Positions 19,323 to 27,633 are shown, counted from the stretch's first letter. The stretch: DNA of 64,000 nucleotides from Bacteroidales bacterium (GCA_015061115.1 SUXE01000007.1:57132-121131), one strand, 5' to 3'. Numbers and translations are program-made. Notes: generated by a model from the letters alone, not told the origin.

Positions 19323-20870
19323 ATGGCAGTAAACAATATAATCAAACGTATTCAGAATATAATGCGTTCGGATGCTGGTATCAATGGTGATGCTCAGCGT
19401 ATCGAGCAGATGACGTGGATGTTCTTCTTGAAAGTGTACGACACTCAGGAAGAGACATGGGAATATAAGGCATACAAGGAAAAGAAGGAGTATGTCTCGA
19501 TTATTCCTGAACCTCTACGTTGGAGAAACTGGGCTATCGACGAGAAGGATGGTAAGGCGATGACTGGCGATGAACTTTTGAACTTCGTCAATAATGCTCT
19601 TTTTCCTGTTTTGAAAGGCAGTGATGTTGTTTACAATGGAGATCCGATTAAGGGTATCTTTGTCAATGCTGACACTCCACGCTCCAAATCTGTTGTGGTG
19701 GAGACGTTTGCTGATTTGAACCAGTATATGAAAGATGGCACTCTGTTGCGACAGGTGATAAACATCATCAATGAGATTGAGTTTGACGACGCTGATGACC
19801 GCCATACTTTCGGCGATATATACGAGGGAATTTTGAAGGATCTTCAGTCGGCAGGCAATGCAGGAGAGTTTTACACTCCAAGAGCTCTGACCGATTTCAT
19901 AGTCAAAATGCTTGATCCTAAGTTGGGTGAGACGTTTGGTGATTTCACGTCAGGAACGGGTGGATTCCTCACGTCGGCACTAAACTATATGGCTCCACAA
20001 GTGAAGTCTGTGGCTGATAATGAAAAGATTCAGAATGCCGTTGTCGGACAGGAATGGAAACCATTGCCATATCTGTTGAGTATCACTAATTTGCTTTTGC
20101 ACGATATCGAGTCGCCAAATATCCGTCATTGTGATTCATTGGGCACGAATGTGAGTGATTTCAAGGAGAGCGATAAAGTAGACGTGATCGGTATGAATCC
20201 TCCATACGGAGGAAGCACAGGAACGTCGGTGCAGAGCAATTTCCCAAGTGCCTACCGATCAAGCGAGACAGCCGACCTTTTCATCGCTCTTATCATGTAT
20301 CGTTTGAAAGCAGGAGGACGTTGCGGTGTGATTATTCCGGATGGATTCCTTTTCGGAACGGATGGAGCGAAGAAAGCAATCAAGGAGAATCTGCTTCGTA
20401 AGTTTAATCTTCATACTATCATCCGTCTGCCAGGGTCGATCTTTGCACCGTATACAAGCATCAACACTAATATCTTGTTTTTCAATAATGAGAAAGCAGA
20501 GGGTGCGACGGAAGGATTCAAGACAAAAGAGACGTGGTTCTACCGTTTGGATATGCCAGAAGGCTACAAGCACTTCAGCAAGACAAAGCCGATGAAATTG
20601 GATCATACTCAGCCAATTCAGGATTGGTGGACAGATCGCAAGGAAATCATTGGCGACGAGATAGGAGAGAAGTCTAAAGTGTTTACAGCCCAGCAGTTGC
20701 TTGATTTGGACTGCAATTTCGACCAGTGTAAATTCCCTAAGGAAGAGGAAGAGATTCTTCATCCTGCAGAGTTGCTACGTCAGTATCACGAGAAAAGAAA
20801 TGCACTTGATGCAAAGATAGATAAGACGCTTTCCAAGATTCAGGATTTGCTTGGTATAACTCTTGATTAA
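19323..20870 (+). CDS. hsdM: Type I restriction-modification, N6-adenine methyltransferase (M subunit)
   Basis: Methylates adenine in the target sequence with S-adenosylmethionine and forms the core of the restriction complex. The 515-residue protein has the HsdM N-terminal helical domain (IIKRIQNIMRSDAGINGDAQ). It then has AdoMet motif I (FGDFTSGTGGFL) after the GEFYTPRAL signature, and catalytic motif IV NPPYGG at about residues 291-296. Start at ATG 19323, directly after the hsdR stop. hsdS follows after 14 nt, so R, M and S are cotranscribed. Confidence 0.97.
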   Translation: MAVNNIIKRIQNIMRSDAGINGDAQRIEQMTWMFFLKVYDTQEETWEYKAYKEKKEYVSIIPEPLRWRNWAIDEKDGKAMTGDELLNFVNNALFPVLKGSDVVYNGDPIKGIFVNADTPRSKSVVVETFADLNQYMKDGTLLRQVINIINEIEFDDADDRHTFGDIYEGILKDLQSAGNAGEFYTPRALTDFIVKMLDPKLGETFGDFTSGTGGFLTSALNYMAPQVKSVADNEKIQNAVVGQEWKPLPYLLSITNLLLHDIESPNIRHCDSLGTNVSDFKESDKVDVIGMNPPYGGSTGTSVQSNFPSAYRSSETADLFIALIMYRLKAGGRCGVIIPDGFLFGTDGAKKAIKENLLRKFNLHTIIRLPGSIFAPYTSINTNILFFNNEKAEGATEGFKTKETWFYRLDMPEGYKHFSKTKPMKLDHTQPIQDWWTDRKEIIGDEIGEKSKVFTAQQLLDLDCNFDQCKFPKEEEEILHPAELLRQYHEKRNALDAKIDKTLSKIQDLLGITLD

Positions 20871-20884
20871 TAAAGGATTAGCGT

Positions 20885-22339
20885 ATGACAGGACAGCAAC
20901 TAAAAAACTCAATACTACAGCTTGCGATACAAGGCAAACTTGTTCCGCAGATTGAATCGGAAGGTACAGCAGAGGATCTTCTGAAGGAGATTCGTGCTGA
21001 GAAAGAAAAGTTGGTGAAAGAAGGCAAACTGAAAAAGAAAGATTTGGAAGTTAAGCCGATAGAAGATGATGAATTTCCATTTGAAATTCCAAGTGGATGG
21101 AGATGGTGCAGGCTGATTCAAACTGGAATCACACAGACTGGGGCTACACCTTCAAAAACTAATCCAAATTATTTTGGAAATTTTATACCATTTGTTTCTC
21201 CAGGGGATATTCAAAATGGAAAAATAAACTATAGAGAAGAAGGCTTATCTAAAGAAGGTTATAATGTATCGAGACCAGCACCAAAGGGTACAATTTTGCA
21301 AGTGTGTATAGGTGGTTCAATTGGAAAACTTGCGATAACAGATAAGGAAGTGACTTTCAATCAACAAATTAATTCTGTTACTCCTATATTTATTTTATCA
21401 CAATTTTTGTATGCTGTACTTGGATCGTCTTATTTTTATTTAGAAATCACTAAAAATGTTGCTGGTTCTGCGACTCCAATAATTAATAAATCTGCTTGGG
21501 AAACCAAAGTAATCCCTCTTCCCCCCCTTTCAGAGCAGAAACGAATAGTATCGAAGATAGAGGAGTTGATGCCCTTAGTGGAGGAGTATGGGAAAGCCCA
21601 GGAGCGATTAGAGGCATTAAATAGAGAATTGCCAGAGAAACTAAAGAAGAGTGTGCTTCAAGAGGCAATCATGGGCAAGTTGGTGCCACAGGATCCGAAG
21701 GAAGGAACAGCGGAGGAACTGTTGGCAGAAATCCGTAAGGAGAAGGAAAAACTTGTGAAAGAGGGCAAACTGAAGAAGAAGGATTTGGAGATCAAACCTA
21801 TTGAAGAGGATGAAATTCCGTTTGAGATACCGGAGAGTTGGAAGTGGTGTAGGCTGGGGGAGATAGGAAGTTGGGGATCAGGTGCCACTCCAGCAAAGGG
21901 TAAGCCTGAGTATTATACAAATGGTAACATTCCTTGGTTAAGGACAGGAGAATTAAATAATGATTATGTTTATGACTCTGAAATAAAAGTAACACAAGCT
22001 GCTCTTGATGAGTGTTCTTTGCGAATGTGTAGAAAGGGAGATGTGTTAATTGCAATGTATGGAGCAACAATAGGGAAGGTCGCAATTGCTGGTATAGAAT
22101 TGACTACGAATCAGGCATGTTGTGCATGTACTCCATTACTTATTTACAATAAATATTTAATGTGGTATTTAATGGCTAGTAAACAGGCATTTATAGATTT
22201 AGGCGAAGGTGGTGCACAACCTAATATATCAAGAGAAAAAATTGTTGCATTTCCTTTTGCTCTTCCTCCTCTTCCGGAGCAGAAGAGGATAGTAGCGAAG
22301 TTGGAGGAAGTGATGGAGATGATAGAGGGAATGAAGTAA
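20885..22339 (+). CDS. hsdS: Type I restriction-modification specificity subunit
   Basis: Recognises the bipartite DNA target for both restriction and methylation. The 484-residue protein has two target-recognition domains (about residues 75-205 and 320-460). Each is followed by a conserved spacer helix ending PLPPLSEQKRIVSKIEEL or ALPPLPEQKRIVAKLEEV. A nearly repeated block precedes each domain: KEKLVKEGKLKKKDLEVKPI near 38 and KEKLVKEGKLKKKDLEIKPI near 285. At DNA level the duplicated blocks lie at about 20963-21100 and 21706-21840. Homologous blocks flanking each recognition domain are what allows domain swapping in type I systems. Both domains look intact. Confidence 0.95.
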   Translation: MTGQQLKNSILQLAIQGKLVPQIESEGTAEDLLKEIRAEKEKLVKEGKLKKKDLEVKPIEDDEFPFEIPSGWRWCRLIQTGITQTGATPSKTNPNYFGNFIPFVSPGDIQNGKINYREEGLSKEGYNVSRPAPKGTILQVCIGGSIGKLAITDKEVTFNQQINSVTPIFILSQFLYAVLGSSYFYLEITKNVAGSATPIINKSAWETKVIPLPPLSEQKRIVSKIEELMPLVEEYGKAQERLEALNRELPEKLKKSVLQEAIMGKLVPQDPKEGTAEELLAEIRKEKEKLVKEGKLKKKDLEIKPIEEDEIPFEIPESWKWCRLGEIGSWGSGATPAKGKPEYYTNGNIPWLRTGELNNDYVYDSEIKVTQAALDECSLRMCRKGDVLIAMYGATIGKVAIAGIELTTNQACCACTPLLIYNKYLMWYLMASKQAFIDLGEGGAQPNISREKIVAFPFALPPLPEQKRIVAKLEEVMEMIEGMK

Positions 22340-22358
22340 AATAGAAAAGAGTAAGGTA

Positions 22359-23282
22359 ATGGAAATTGTAAATTGGATCAAAAATAACAAATTTTTTACG
22401 TTTGTAATTATTGCTGTATTCTTGATGCCAGTGATTTTTACATCATTTGGAATAGAATCTATATTGTTTTTTAACTTTGATTTTACAGAAACAGGTCAAA
22501 TAGGTGACACTATTGGTGGTATCACTACGCCATTGTTGACAGCAATTGCTGCTGTGTATGCGTATAAAACTTACAGTGTTCAGCAAGAAGAATTGTCTTT
22601 GCAACGGGACGAAATGAAAAACCAAACATCTGAGTTTGAAAAAGAGAATGAAACAATCAAATTGGAAGTTTTTGAAAATAGATTATTCAAAATGATTGAT
22701 CAACAACAAAAACTAACGGATGCTGTTATTAAAGAACGTTCTTTTGAAAATAGATATCTTGATTTGTGCGAGATCTATAATTATTTCACAAATCGTTTTA
22801 AGAATAATTCTGATTTTATTATTACATTTAGATCTGTTAGTCCAAATATATCAAGATTAGTATATGATATTTATTATTATGGAATAGATAGTCTAAAAAA
22901 AAGATTCCCTAATAATTCACAAGGTAATGATTATGATGATCAGGTTCATCAAATATATTGTATTTCAAAAAAACTTGTTAGTAAAGGTATGCCGCTTCTA
23001 AGTAATTATTTCATGACTTCAAGAAATGAAACATTAGGGGTATATTACAGAAATCTTTTTTTATGTATAAATTATATAGATAAGTCATCAAATCTTACTG
23101 ATGCTCAAAAACAGGAATATGTTAATATAGTATGTTGTCAATTATCGGATTATGCTCGATTGATGTTATATTATTACACTCTATCATCAGAGGGAAAACT
23201 GTGGTTAGAAGATAATTATCTGGAAAAATACAAGATTCTTAGTGCTTGCACTGATAAAATTGAATTTGTAATTAAATTTTAA
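22359..23282 (+). CDS. putAbiC-like membrane protein, putative phage defense
   Basis: A 307-residue protein that I match by eye to the putAbiC (putative phage abortive infection) family. It has one or two N-terminal membrane helices (FFTFVIIAVFLMPVIFTSFG, about residues 13-32). The family-like block GQIGDTIGGITTPLLTAIAA precedes a helix and the TYSVQQEELSLQRDEMKNQ coiled segment. After that comes FENRLFKMIDQQQKL and a long helical domain. It lies 19 nt after hsdS on the same strand and is AT-rich compared with hsdRMS, so it looks like a cargo gene added to the restriction operon. The defense role is inferred from family and context. Confidence 0.75.
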   Translation: MEIVNWIKNNKFFTFVIIAVFLMPVIFTSFGIESILFFNFDFTETGQIGDTIGGITTPLLTAIAAVYAYKTYSVQQEELSLQRDEMKNQTSEFEKENETIKLEVFENRLFKMIDQQQKLTDAVIKERSFENRYLDLCEIYNYFTNRFKNNSDFIITFRSVSPNISRLVYDIYYYGIDSLKKRFPNNSQGNDYDDQVHQIYCISKKLVSKGMPLLSNYFMTSRNETLGVYYRNLFLCINYIDKSSNLTDAQKQEYVNIVCCQLSDYARLMLYYYTLSSEGKLWLEDNYLEKYKILSACTDKIEFVIKF

Positions 23283-23322
23283 TATGTTTATCTCTTCTGT
23301 CCTTTATACGGTTTATAAATAC

Positions 23323-23655
23323 GGGCAGGTTTGAAACCTGCCCCTACGACGACCCCATACCTACACCACAAATTAATATTGACCGTTTTGAATTTCCTTA
23401 CAAAACTCCGTCTGAAAGACGTTACCGAGCAAAGCGAGAGAAACCCGTGACGAAGTCTCGGGAATCATGATATATACAAAAGACTTTGTCTGGAAGACAA
23501 TATCCCTAGTACTGCCCTACAGGCAGAGCTTCTTATGCTTGCATTTCCTCCGGACACTTCGTGCCCGGTTACACTCGTTTCACTCGGTATTGCCTTACAG
23601 GCATAAAATATTGATGGAATCATTGGGCAGGTTTGGAACCTGCTCATACGATGGA
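23323..23655. repeat. Mini-hairpin mosaic, left copy bracketing the AbiF gene
   Basis: A chain of small hairpins: GGGCAGGTT-TGA-AACCTGCCC (23323-23343), CGTCT-GAA-AGACG (23409-23421), TTGTCT-GGA-AGACAA (23486-23500), CTGCC...GGCAG (23512-23526), TGCCT-TAC-AGGCA (23591-23603) and a degenerate GGGCAGGTTTGGAACCTGCTC (from 23624). The part from 23406 to 23462 matches 24761-24817 at 54 of 57 positions in the same orientation, and the part around 23556-23606 matches 24872-24922. No gene is supported here, although several short frames are open. Confidence 0.75.
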
Positions 23656-23664
23656 ATCTTTCAA

Positions 23665-24588
23665 TCATTTAATCCAAACTGGCAATTTTTCCCAATTGTT
23701 AGGAAATCCCATTTCTTTAAGTGAAAGTAATTTGTTATGTTGTGCTAGTAATTTGAATAAATTTGGTTTGAATGAATTGTTTGGACTGATTATGTCTACA
23801 ATATATTTTATTGCAGACAATAAAGCAAACATCTTGTTGTCGCGTATTTTCTTGATTTCTTTACGTGGAATAAAAGGAGACGTTGTATTGTATGGCAATT
23901 TAAGGTGGATAAGAAATCGTCTGTTCCAAATACGACTATGATGAGCACAGCAGTTTCGAAGATTACAAAATGCGTGTAACCAATTAGCGAATATATCTTC
24001 ATTATGAATGCCGAACAGTTCTGCTATTTTACGTTTTTCGCTATAGCTGGAGTCTAAATTCTTATATAATCTACTTAATGTGCCAAAAGAAACAACTTCT
24101 AATGTCATCCATGATGGTGGCATGGATGGTGTGTCGTACTTTTGCTTGTAATGTTTTATAAAATCTTCATTGCTTCTGTCAATGTCTGATTTTATATCGT
24201 CTAATATTTTTTGAATATGTGCTTTATGATTATATATTTTTTCATTTTCATACCATAACGCATTCTTAGTAGATAGCGAGTATAGAAGTGATAGTTTTGT
24301 TCGTACTGCTATTTCAATTTTTTCTATCTCATTAAAAACTAAAGAACGTAATCGTTTGTCAAATACGTATAAATCAATAATGTCCATGAAATCAATATCG
24401 TCTCTTATGAATTCATGATTGGCATCTTCTCTGTTGTCTTGATATGGATAAGTAAAAGCTCGAAGTCGATAGTAGCTGATGTTTTGTAAATATTGAGCAG
24501 CCTGTTTTTTGTTGGAGAATATTAATCCACGATTTTCGAGTTTTGATATTTGCTCATCGATGCTTAATGGCTTTTTTTTGTACTGCAT
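23665..24588 (-). CDS. AbiD/AbiF-like (Abi_2 family) HEPN abortive infection protein
   Basis: The sequence matches the Abi_2 family (AbiD/AbiF), which protects cells from phage and carries a HEPN-type RNase fold. The opening KKPLSIDEQISKLENRGLIF and the segment YLQNISYYRLRAFTYPYQD are characteristic. The catalytic HEPN motif RxxxxH is present in LRNCCAHHSRIWNRRF (Arg211 and His216 from the chosen start). I use ATG 24588, about 307 residues, because the frame further upstream (to 24642) runs into a leader hairpin that lies right after a strong promoter. The gene is AT-rich, points towards the restriction operon and is bracketed by mini-hairpin repeats. RNase activity is known for relatives but not shown here. 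Confidence 0.88.
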   Translation of the reverse strand: MQYKKKPLSIDEQISKLENRGLIFSNKKQAAQYLQNISYYRLRAFTYPYQDNREDANHEFIRDDIDFMDIIDLYVFDKRLRSLVFNEIEKIEIAVRTKLSLLYSLSTKNALWYENEKIYNHKAHIQKILDDIKSDIDRSNEDFIKHYKQKYDTPSMPPSWMTLEVVSFGTLSRLYKNLDSSYSEKRKIAELFGIHNEDIFANWLHAFCNLRNCCAHHSRIWNRRFLIHLKLPYNTTSPFIPRKEIKKIRDNKMFALLSAIKYIVDIISPNNSFKPNLFKLLAQHNKLLSLKEMGFPNNWEKLPVWIK

Positions 24589-24618
24589 ATATTGTAAACA
24601 ATTTGTTATAATACTCGA

Positions 24619-24659
24619 AGACCGCTCTGGTGCGCTGTTCAATGGGAAGCGTGAGCGGT
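24619..24659 (-). promoter_or_regulatory. Leader hairpin of the AbiF-like gene
   Basis: GACCGCTC (24619-24626) is perfectly complementary to GAGCGGTC (24652-24659), and the interior adds a CGCT/AGCG pairing. With the promoter at 24670-24701 the hairpin would be at the very 5' end of the transcript, about 30 nt before the ATG at 24588. Confidence 0.55.
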
Positions 24660-24669
24660 CATATCGATT

Positions 24670-24701
24670 GCAAAAATAATTGCTTTTTTATTTATGACAA
24701 A
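24670..24701 (-). promoter_or_regulatory. Consensus promoter of the AbiF-like gene
   Basis: Reading the minus strand, TTTG (complement of 24698-24701), exactly 19 nt, then TATTTTTGC (complement of 24670-24678). This is a full match to the Bacteroidetes consensus and the best promoter in the defense island. Confidence 0.8.
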
Positions 24702-24760
24702 GAAATGGTGGATTTTTTTGTTGAGAGTCATTATTTTCCATCGTAAATCTCTCTACAATT

Positions 24761-24952
24761 CTCCGTCTGAAAGACGTTAGCGAGCAAAGCGAGAGAACCC
24801 CGTGACGGAGTCTCGGGGTGATAAGTACTGCCTTCTAGGCAGAAATGCTCACGATCGCGTATACGCCGAACACATCGTGCCCGGTTACGCTCGTTTAACT
24901 CGGTATTGCCTTCCAGGCATAATTGTACAGGTTTGAAACCTGCCTCTACGAA
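24761..24952. repeat. Mini-hairpin mosaic, right copy bracketing the AbiF gene
   Basis: Direct-orientation partner of the repeat at 23406-23655. It has the same module order: CGTCT-GAA-AGACG, the CGAGCAAAGCGAGAG string, GTCTCGGG, a CTGCC...GGCAG hairpin, CGTGCCCGGTTAC, TGCCT...AGGCA, and CAGGTT-TGA-AACCTG. The modules drift in between, so this is a family resemblance and not an exact duplication. Together with the AbiF leader it fills the spacer 24589-25101, which has no other gene. Confidence 0.75.
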
Positions 24953-24962
24953 TATCCTCTTT

Positions 24963-25011
24963 AAAAACAAAAAGCCCGACCTATTTAAGCATTACTAAGA
25001 GGCTCGGTCGG
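24963..25011 (-). terminator. Terminator of the AsmA/gldF/PPTase/ATP-grasp operon
   Basis: On the minus strand CCGACC (25006-25011 complement) pairs with GGTCGG (24976-24981 complement), followed by GGCTTTTTGTTTTT. It lies about 90 nt after the stop of the ATP-grasp gene. Confidence 0.6.
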
Positions 25012-25101
25012 AACTAACGATGCGAAGATAGGGATGATTTTTGATTTGACCAAAGAAAATAGTGAAAAAATGATGTTGATTCGAAAAAAATATTTCCCCC
25101 T

Positions 25102-26265
25102 TCATTCCACCACCACATACGCTTCAAACACAGTGTTCTTTTCTATTGGTGTTAGGGCTATGAATCCTTTGGAGATTTTGCCGTTTGATATAGTAGACGG
25201 GAATGCTTGTGTCTGCTCTGCATTCCATTTCCTCAACTCGTCTGCGTTGCTCAGTCGGATGATCGCATAATAGCCTGTTTTGCCTGGCTCAATATACTTG
25301 TCATAGAGTCTTCTGGCTACGATTCCCATCGTATGTCTGACGTTGATCTCCACACATGGATGGATACGTTTGTTGCCAGCCATCATGTCTACTCCGATTA
25401 TCTTATTGCCACGTAGTTCTTCGTCTCTTTCTTGGAAATATCCACAGTAGAATTCCACTATCTTGTCGAGCTTTTCTGCATCCGCATGTTTGCAGATTTC
25501 TGCTTTCAGGAATTCGTCGGATGCCAGGACGTTCTGCTTGTAGGCTCCGTGCTCGTCTGTGGAGAATAGGGAATAGCCCGCAAAATGCCATTTCCCGTCG
25601 GTGTTTTCAAATTCAAGGGCGAAATCAATCTCTTTTTCAAAGAACGATTCTGCCATCACAAAACCTTGGCTTTCTATGATTTTTCCTATTCGTCTTGCCT
25701 CTTTGTCGTCAAGATTATCAATGAACAGCACTCCTCTGCCTGAACTTGACCATGGCACTTTCACTACTATTCTGCCAAACTCTTCGTTGATTTTGCGTAA
25801 CTCTTCAATGGAGTCGACTTTGCGTGAAACAAATCCGTCAAACAGTCCGTTTTCTTTAAGTCGTGTGAGCGCGTCTTGTGTCTGCTCCCTGCTTGAAAAG
25901 ATTTTTGTGCGGTTTACTACTTCTGCCACATCCTCGCCGTCGATTTGTGTTGTGTTTGTGAGTTTGCAGACGGTGTTGTCTATTCCCCAAGGCATCAGCC
26001 TTTTTTCGGCGTTGAAATGCTTGTAGTCGTCTGTCGACGTGATTCTGTCCTTCAGGTTTGGGATTATATTGTCGACGGAATTGATCCAGGCTTGATCGTC
26101 AAGTTGGGATACAATTACTTTGTCTTCTTCGTCGGAATACCACAATGGCAATGTGCTGAGATCTTTAGCAAACTGCTGGATCTGTGGCTTTGGTGTGTAG
26201 ATTCCACTTTCTAAAGCGAGTGCGGAATCATGCTCGGGATTGAATATGTGGAATTTAGTTGTCAT
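25102..26265 (-). CDS. ATP-grasp-like protein of unknown substrate
   Basis: A 387-residue protein that opens MTTKFHIFNPEHDSALALES. The central part looks like an ATP-grasp ligase: RIVVKVPWSSSGRGVLFIDN resembles the glycine/serine-rich nucleotide loop, and HPCVEINVRHTMG the metal-binding E-x-N strand near the end. ATP-grasp enzymes join a carboxylate to an amine or thiol through an acyl phosphate; the substrates here cannot be read. Its ATG overlaps the end of the phosphopantetheinyl transferase gene by 11 nt, so the two are translationally coupled, which hints at related jobs. No signal peptide is present. Confidence 0.7.
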   Translation of the reverse strand: MTTKFHIFNPEHDSALALESGIYTPKPQIQQFAKDLSTLPLWYSDEEDKVIVSQLDDQAWINSVDNIIPNLKDRITSTDDYKHFNAEKRLMPWGIDNTVCKLTNTTQIDGEDVAEVVNRTKIFSSREQTQDALTRLKENGLFDGFVSRKVDSIEELRKINEEFGRIVVKVPWSSSGRGVLFIDNLDDKEARRIGKIIESQGFVMAESFFEKEIDFALEFENTDGKWHFAGYSLFSTDEHGAYKQNVLASDEFLKAEICKHADAEKLDKIVEFYCGYFQERDEELRGNKIIGVDMMAGNKRIHPCVEINVRHTMGIVARRLYDKYIEPGKTGYYAIIRLSNADELRKWNAEQTQAFPSTISNGKISKGFIALTPIEKNTVFEAYVVVE

Positions 26266-26899
26266 CAGCTATCGCCCAAACCATTACGAAGTCGTCGAAC
26301 ACTTTGTATTGCATCTTTATATTCCTTACTGTGTTGTCTTTGATGATGTTGCAGTGCATGATTCCGTTTTTATCCAACTGGAATGGCAACACAAAGAAAT
26401 GCTCCTCGAAGTAGATTCCTTTCTCATCAAGAAGTTTGTAGGCGGTCTCTTTTGCCGACCATATGAGATGTAGCTGCAGTGAACGGATGTCGGCATCTTC
26501 CGACAGGTAGTCCAGCTCCTGCTTGGTGCAGAACCTGTTTTTCACTTTCTCCACCGTCTTCCCGAACACTTCAATATCGATAGCCACACGCTTATCGTCG
26601 TCGGCAATGACAGCGACGTAATCTTTTGTATGTGAGATGCTGATCTCCTTTTTACAGTCGGTCAGATATGGTCTGCCGCTCTCCAGATACTCAACGTGTT
26701 GGCCTTCTCCTGCGATGATGTCTATGAGCAGACGCGCGCACAGATACTCTTTGCGACGTTTCTCATATTTGATCGATTCCAGCCTCTCTCTGTGTATCTC
26801 CTGTATTCCAGGGGCAAAGAAAAGGAGTGTCTCATCAACACTCTCTTCCGTCTTCCATATGAGGATTTCAACTTCGTCGTCGAGTCGCCAGAATATCAT
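26255..26899 (-). CDS. 4'-phosphopantetheinyl transferase superfamily protein
   Basis: Transfers phosphopantetheine from coenzyme A to a Ser of an acyl or peptidyl carrier protein. The 214-residue length and layout fit the Sfp/Gsp type. The motifs seen are SGRPYLT, ISISHTKDYVAVIAD, AIDIE with the metal-binding acidic pair, and WSAKETAYKLL (the WxxKEA-type motif with its Glu and Lys). The start overlaps the gldF-like stop in a TAATG junction. No polyketide or nonribosomal peptide gene is in the window, so its target may be the fatty acid carrier protein encoded elsewhere. Confidence 0.9.
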   Translation of the reverse strand: MIFWRLDDEVEILIWKTEESVDETLLFFAPGIQEIHRERLESIKYEKRRKEYLCARLLIDIIAGEGQHVEYLESGRPYLTDCKKEISISHTKDYVAVIADDDKRVAIDIEVFGKTVEKVKNRFCTKQELDYLSEDADIRSLQLHLIWSAKETAYKLLDEKGIYFEEHFFVLPFQLDKNGIMHCNIIKDNTVRNIKMQYKVFDDFVMVWAIADDN

Positions 26900-27633
26900 T
26901 ACTTCTTCTTGCTAAGAATTAATTTTGTGAGGTAGACGAATGCTGCGTCCACCAATATGAAGTATAAAAGGTCACGGCTGTCGATCACTCCACGGCTCAT
27001 TCCGTCGTAGTGCGAACTGATTCCGAGTGAACTGACAAACGTCTGCTCCTCGCCGCTGATAAGCAGTGAAGAGATGAGGTCGAAACCGTAAAAGAATGCG
27101 AACGATAATAATGCGGCACAGATGAACGCGACGATCTGATTGTCTGTCAGTGATGATGTGAACAGACCGATTGCCACGTAGATGGTAGCCAGGAAGAACA
27201 ATCCGATGAATGATCCCCAGATACCTCCCGTGTCAATGTTTCCGATTGGGTCCGCCAATGCCCATACTGAGAAGAAATATACCAGTGTGGGCACAAGCGA
27301 GAATAATACTAGCAATATGCCAGCAAAATATTTTGACAATACGATTTCAAGTTTACTTACCGGATGTGTCATCAGCAACTCGATTGTCCCTGTACGTTTC
27401 TCGTCTGAAAACAGACGCATCGTTACCGCTGGGACGAGGAACAAGTAGAGCCATGGCGCCATCACGAACAAACCGTCGATGTTGGCATATCCACTGTCGA
27501 GCACATTGTATTCTCCCGGAAATACCCACAAGAACAATCCCGTCATCAGCAAGAACACTCCGACTACGATATAGCCTGTCGCTGATGCGAAAAAGCAAGA
27601 AAACTCTTTCTTTAATAATACCGATATTGCCAT
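26899..27633 (-). CDS. gldF: GldF-like ABC transporter permease
   Basis: A 244-residue integral membrane protein with about six helices, resembling GldF, the permease of the gliding-associated ABC transporter of Bacteroidetes. The conserved segment is VPAVTMRLFSDEKRTGTIELLMTHPVS, read as two parts at residues about 67-93. It starts just 3 nt after the AsmA-like gene and overlaps the PPTase start. The usual neighbour gldG and an ATP-binding subunit are not beside it; the ATPase must be encoded elsewhere. Many non-gliding Bacteroidales retain this transporter, so the name does not imply gliding. Confidence 0.85.
   Translation of the reverse strand: MAISVLLKKEFSCFFASATGYIVVGVFLLMTGLFLWVFPGEYNVLDSGYANIDGLFVMAPWLYLFLVPAVTMRLFSDEKRTGTIELLMTHPVSKLEIVLSKYFAGILLVLFSLVPTLVYFFSVWALADPIGNIDTGGIWGSFIGLFFLATIYVAIGLFTSSLTDNQIVAFICAALLSFAFFYGFDLISSLLISGEEQTFVSSLGISSHYDGMSRGVIDSRDLLYFILVDAAFVYLTKLILSKKK

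Noticed and set aside
23323-23343. Possible CRISPR repeats or tRNA T-arm from the CAGGTTTGAAACCTG copies
   Set aside because: Copies are irregularly spaced, lie in unrelated spacers and lack the neighbouring cloverleaf or regular spacer units.
23467-23941. Short frames in the left repeat and antisense to the AbiF gene
   Set aside because: They run through hairpin repeats or opposite the conserved HEPN region and show no protein features.
26899-27633. Evidence for gliding motility
   Set aside because: A GldF-like permease alone is common in non-gliding Bacteroidales; no other gliding gene is in the window.
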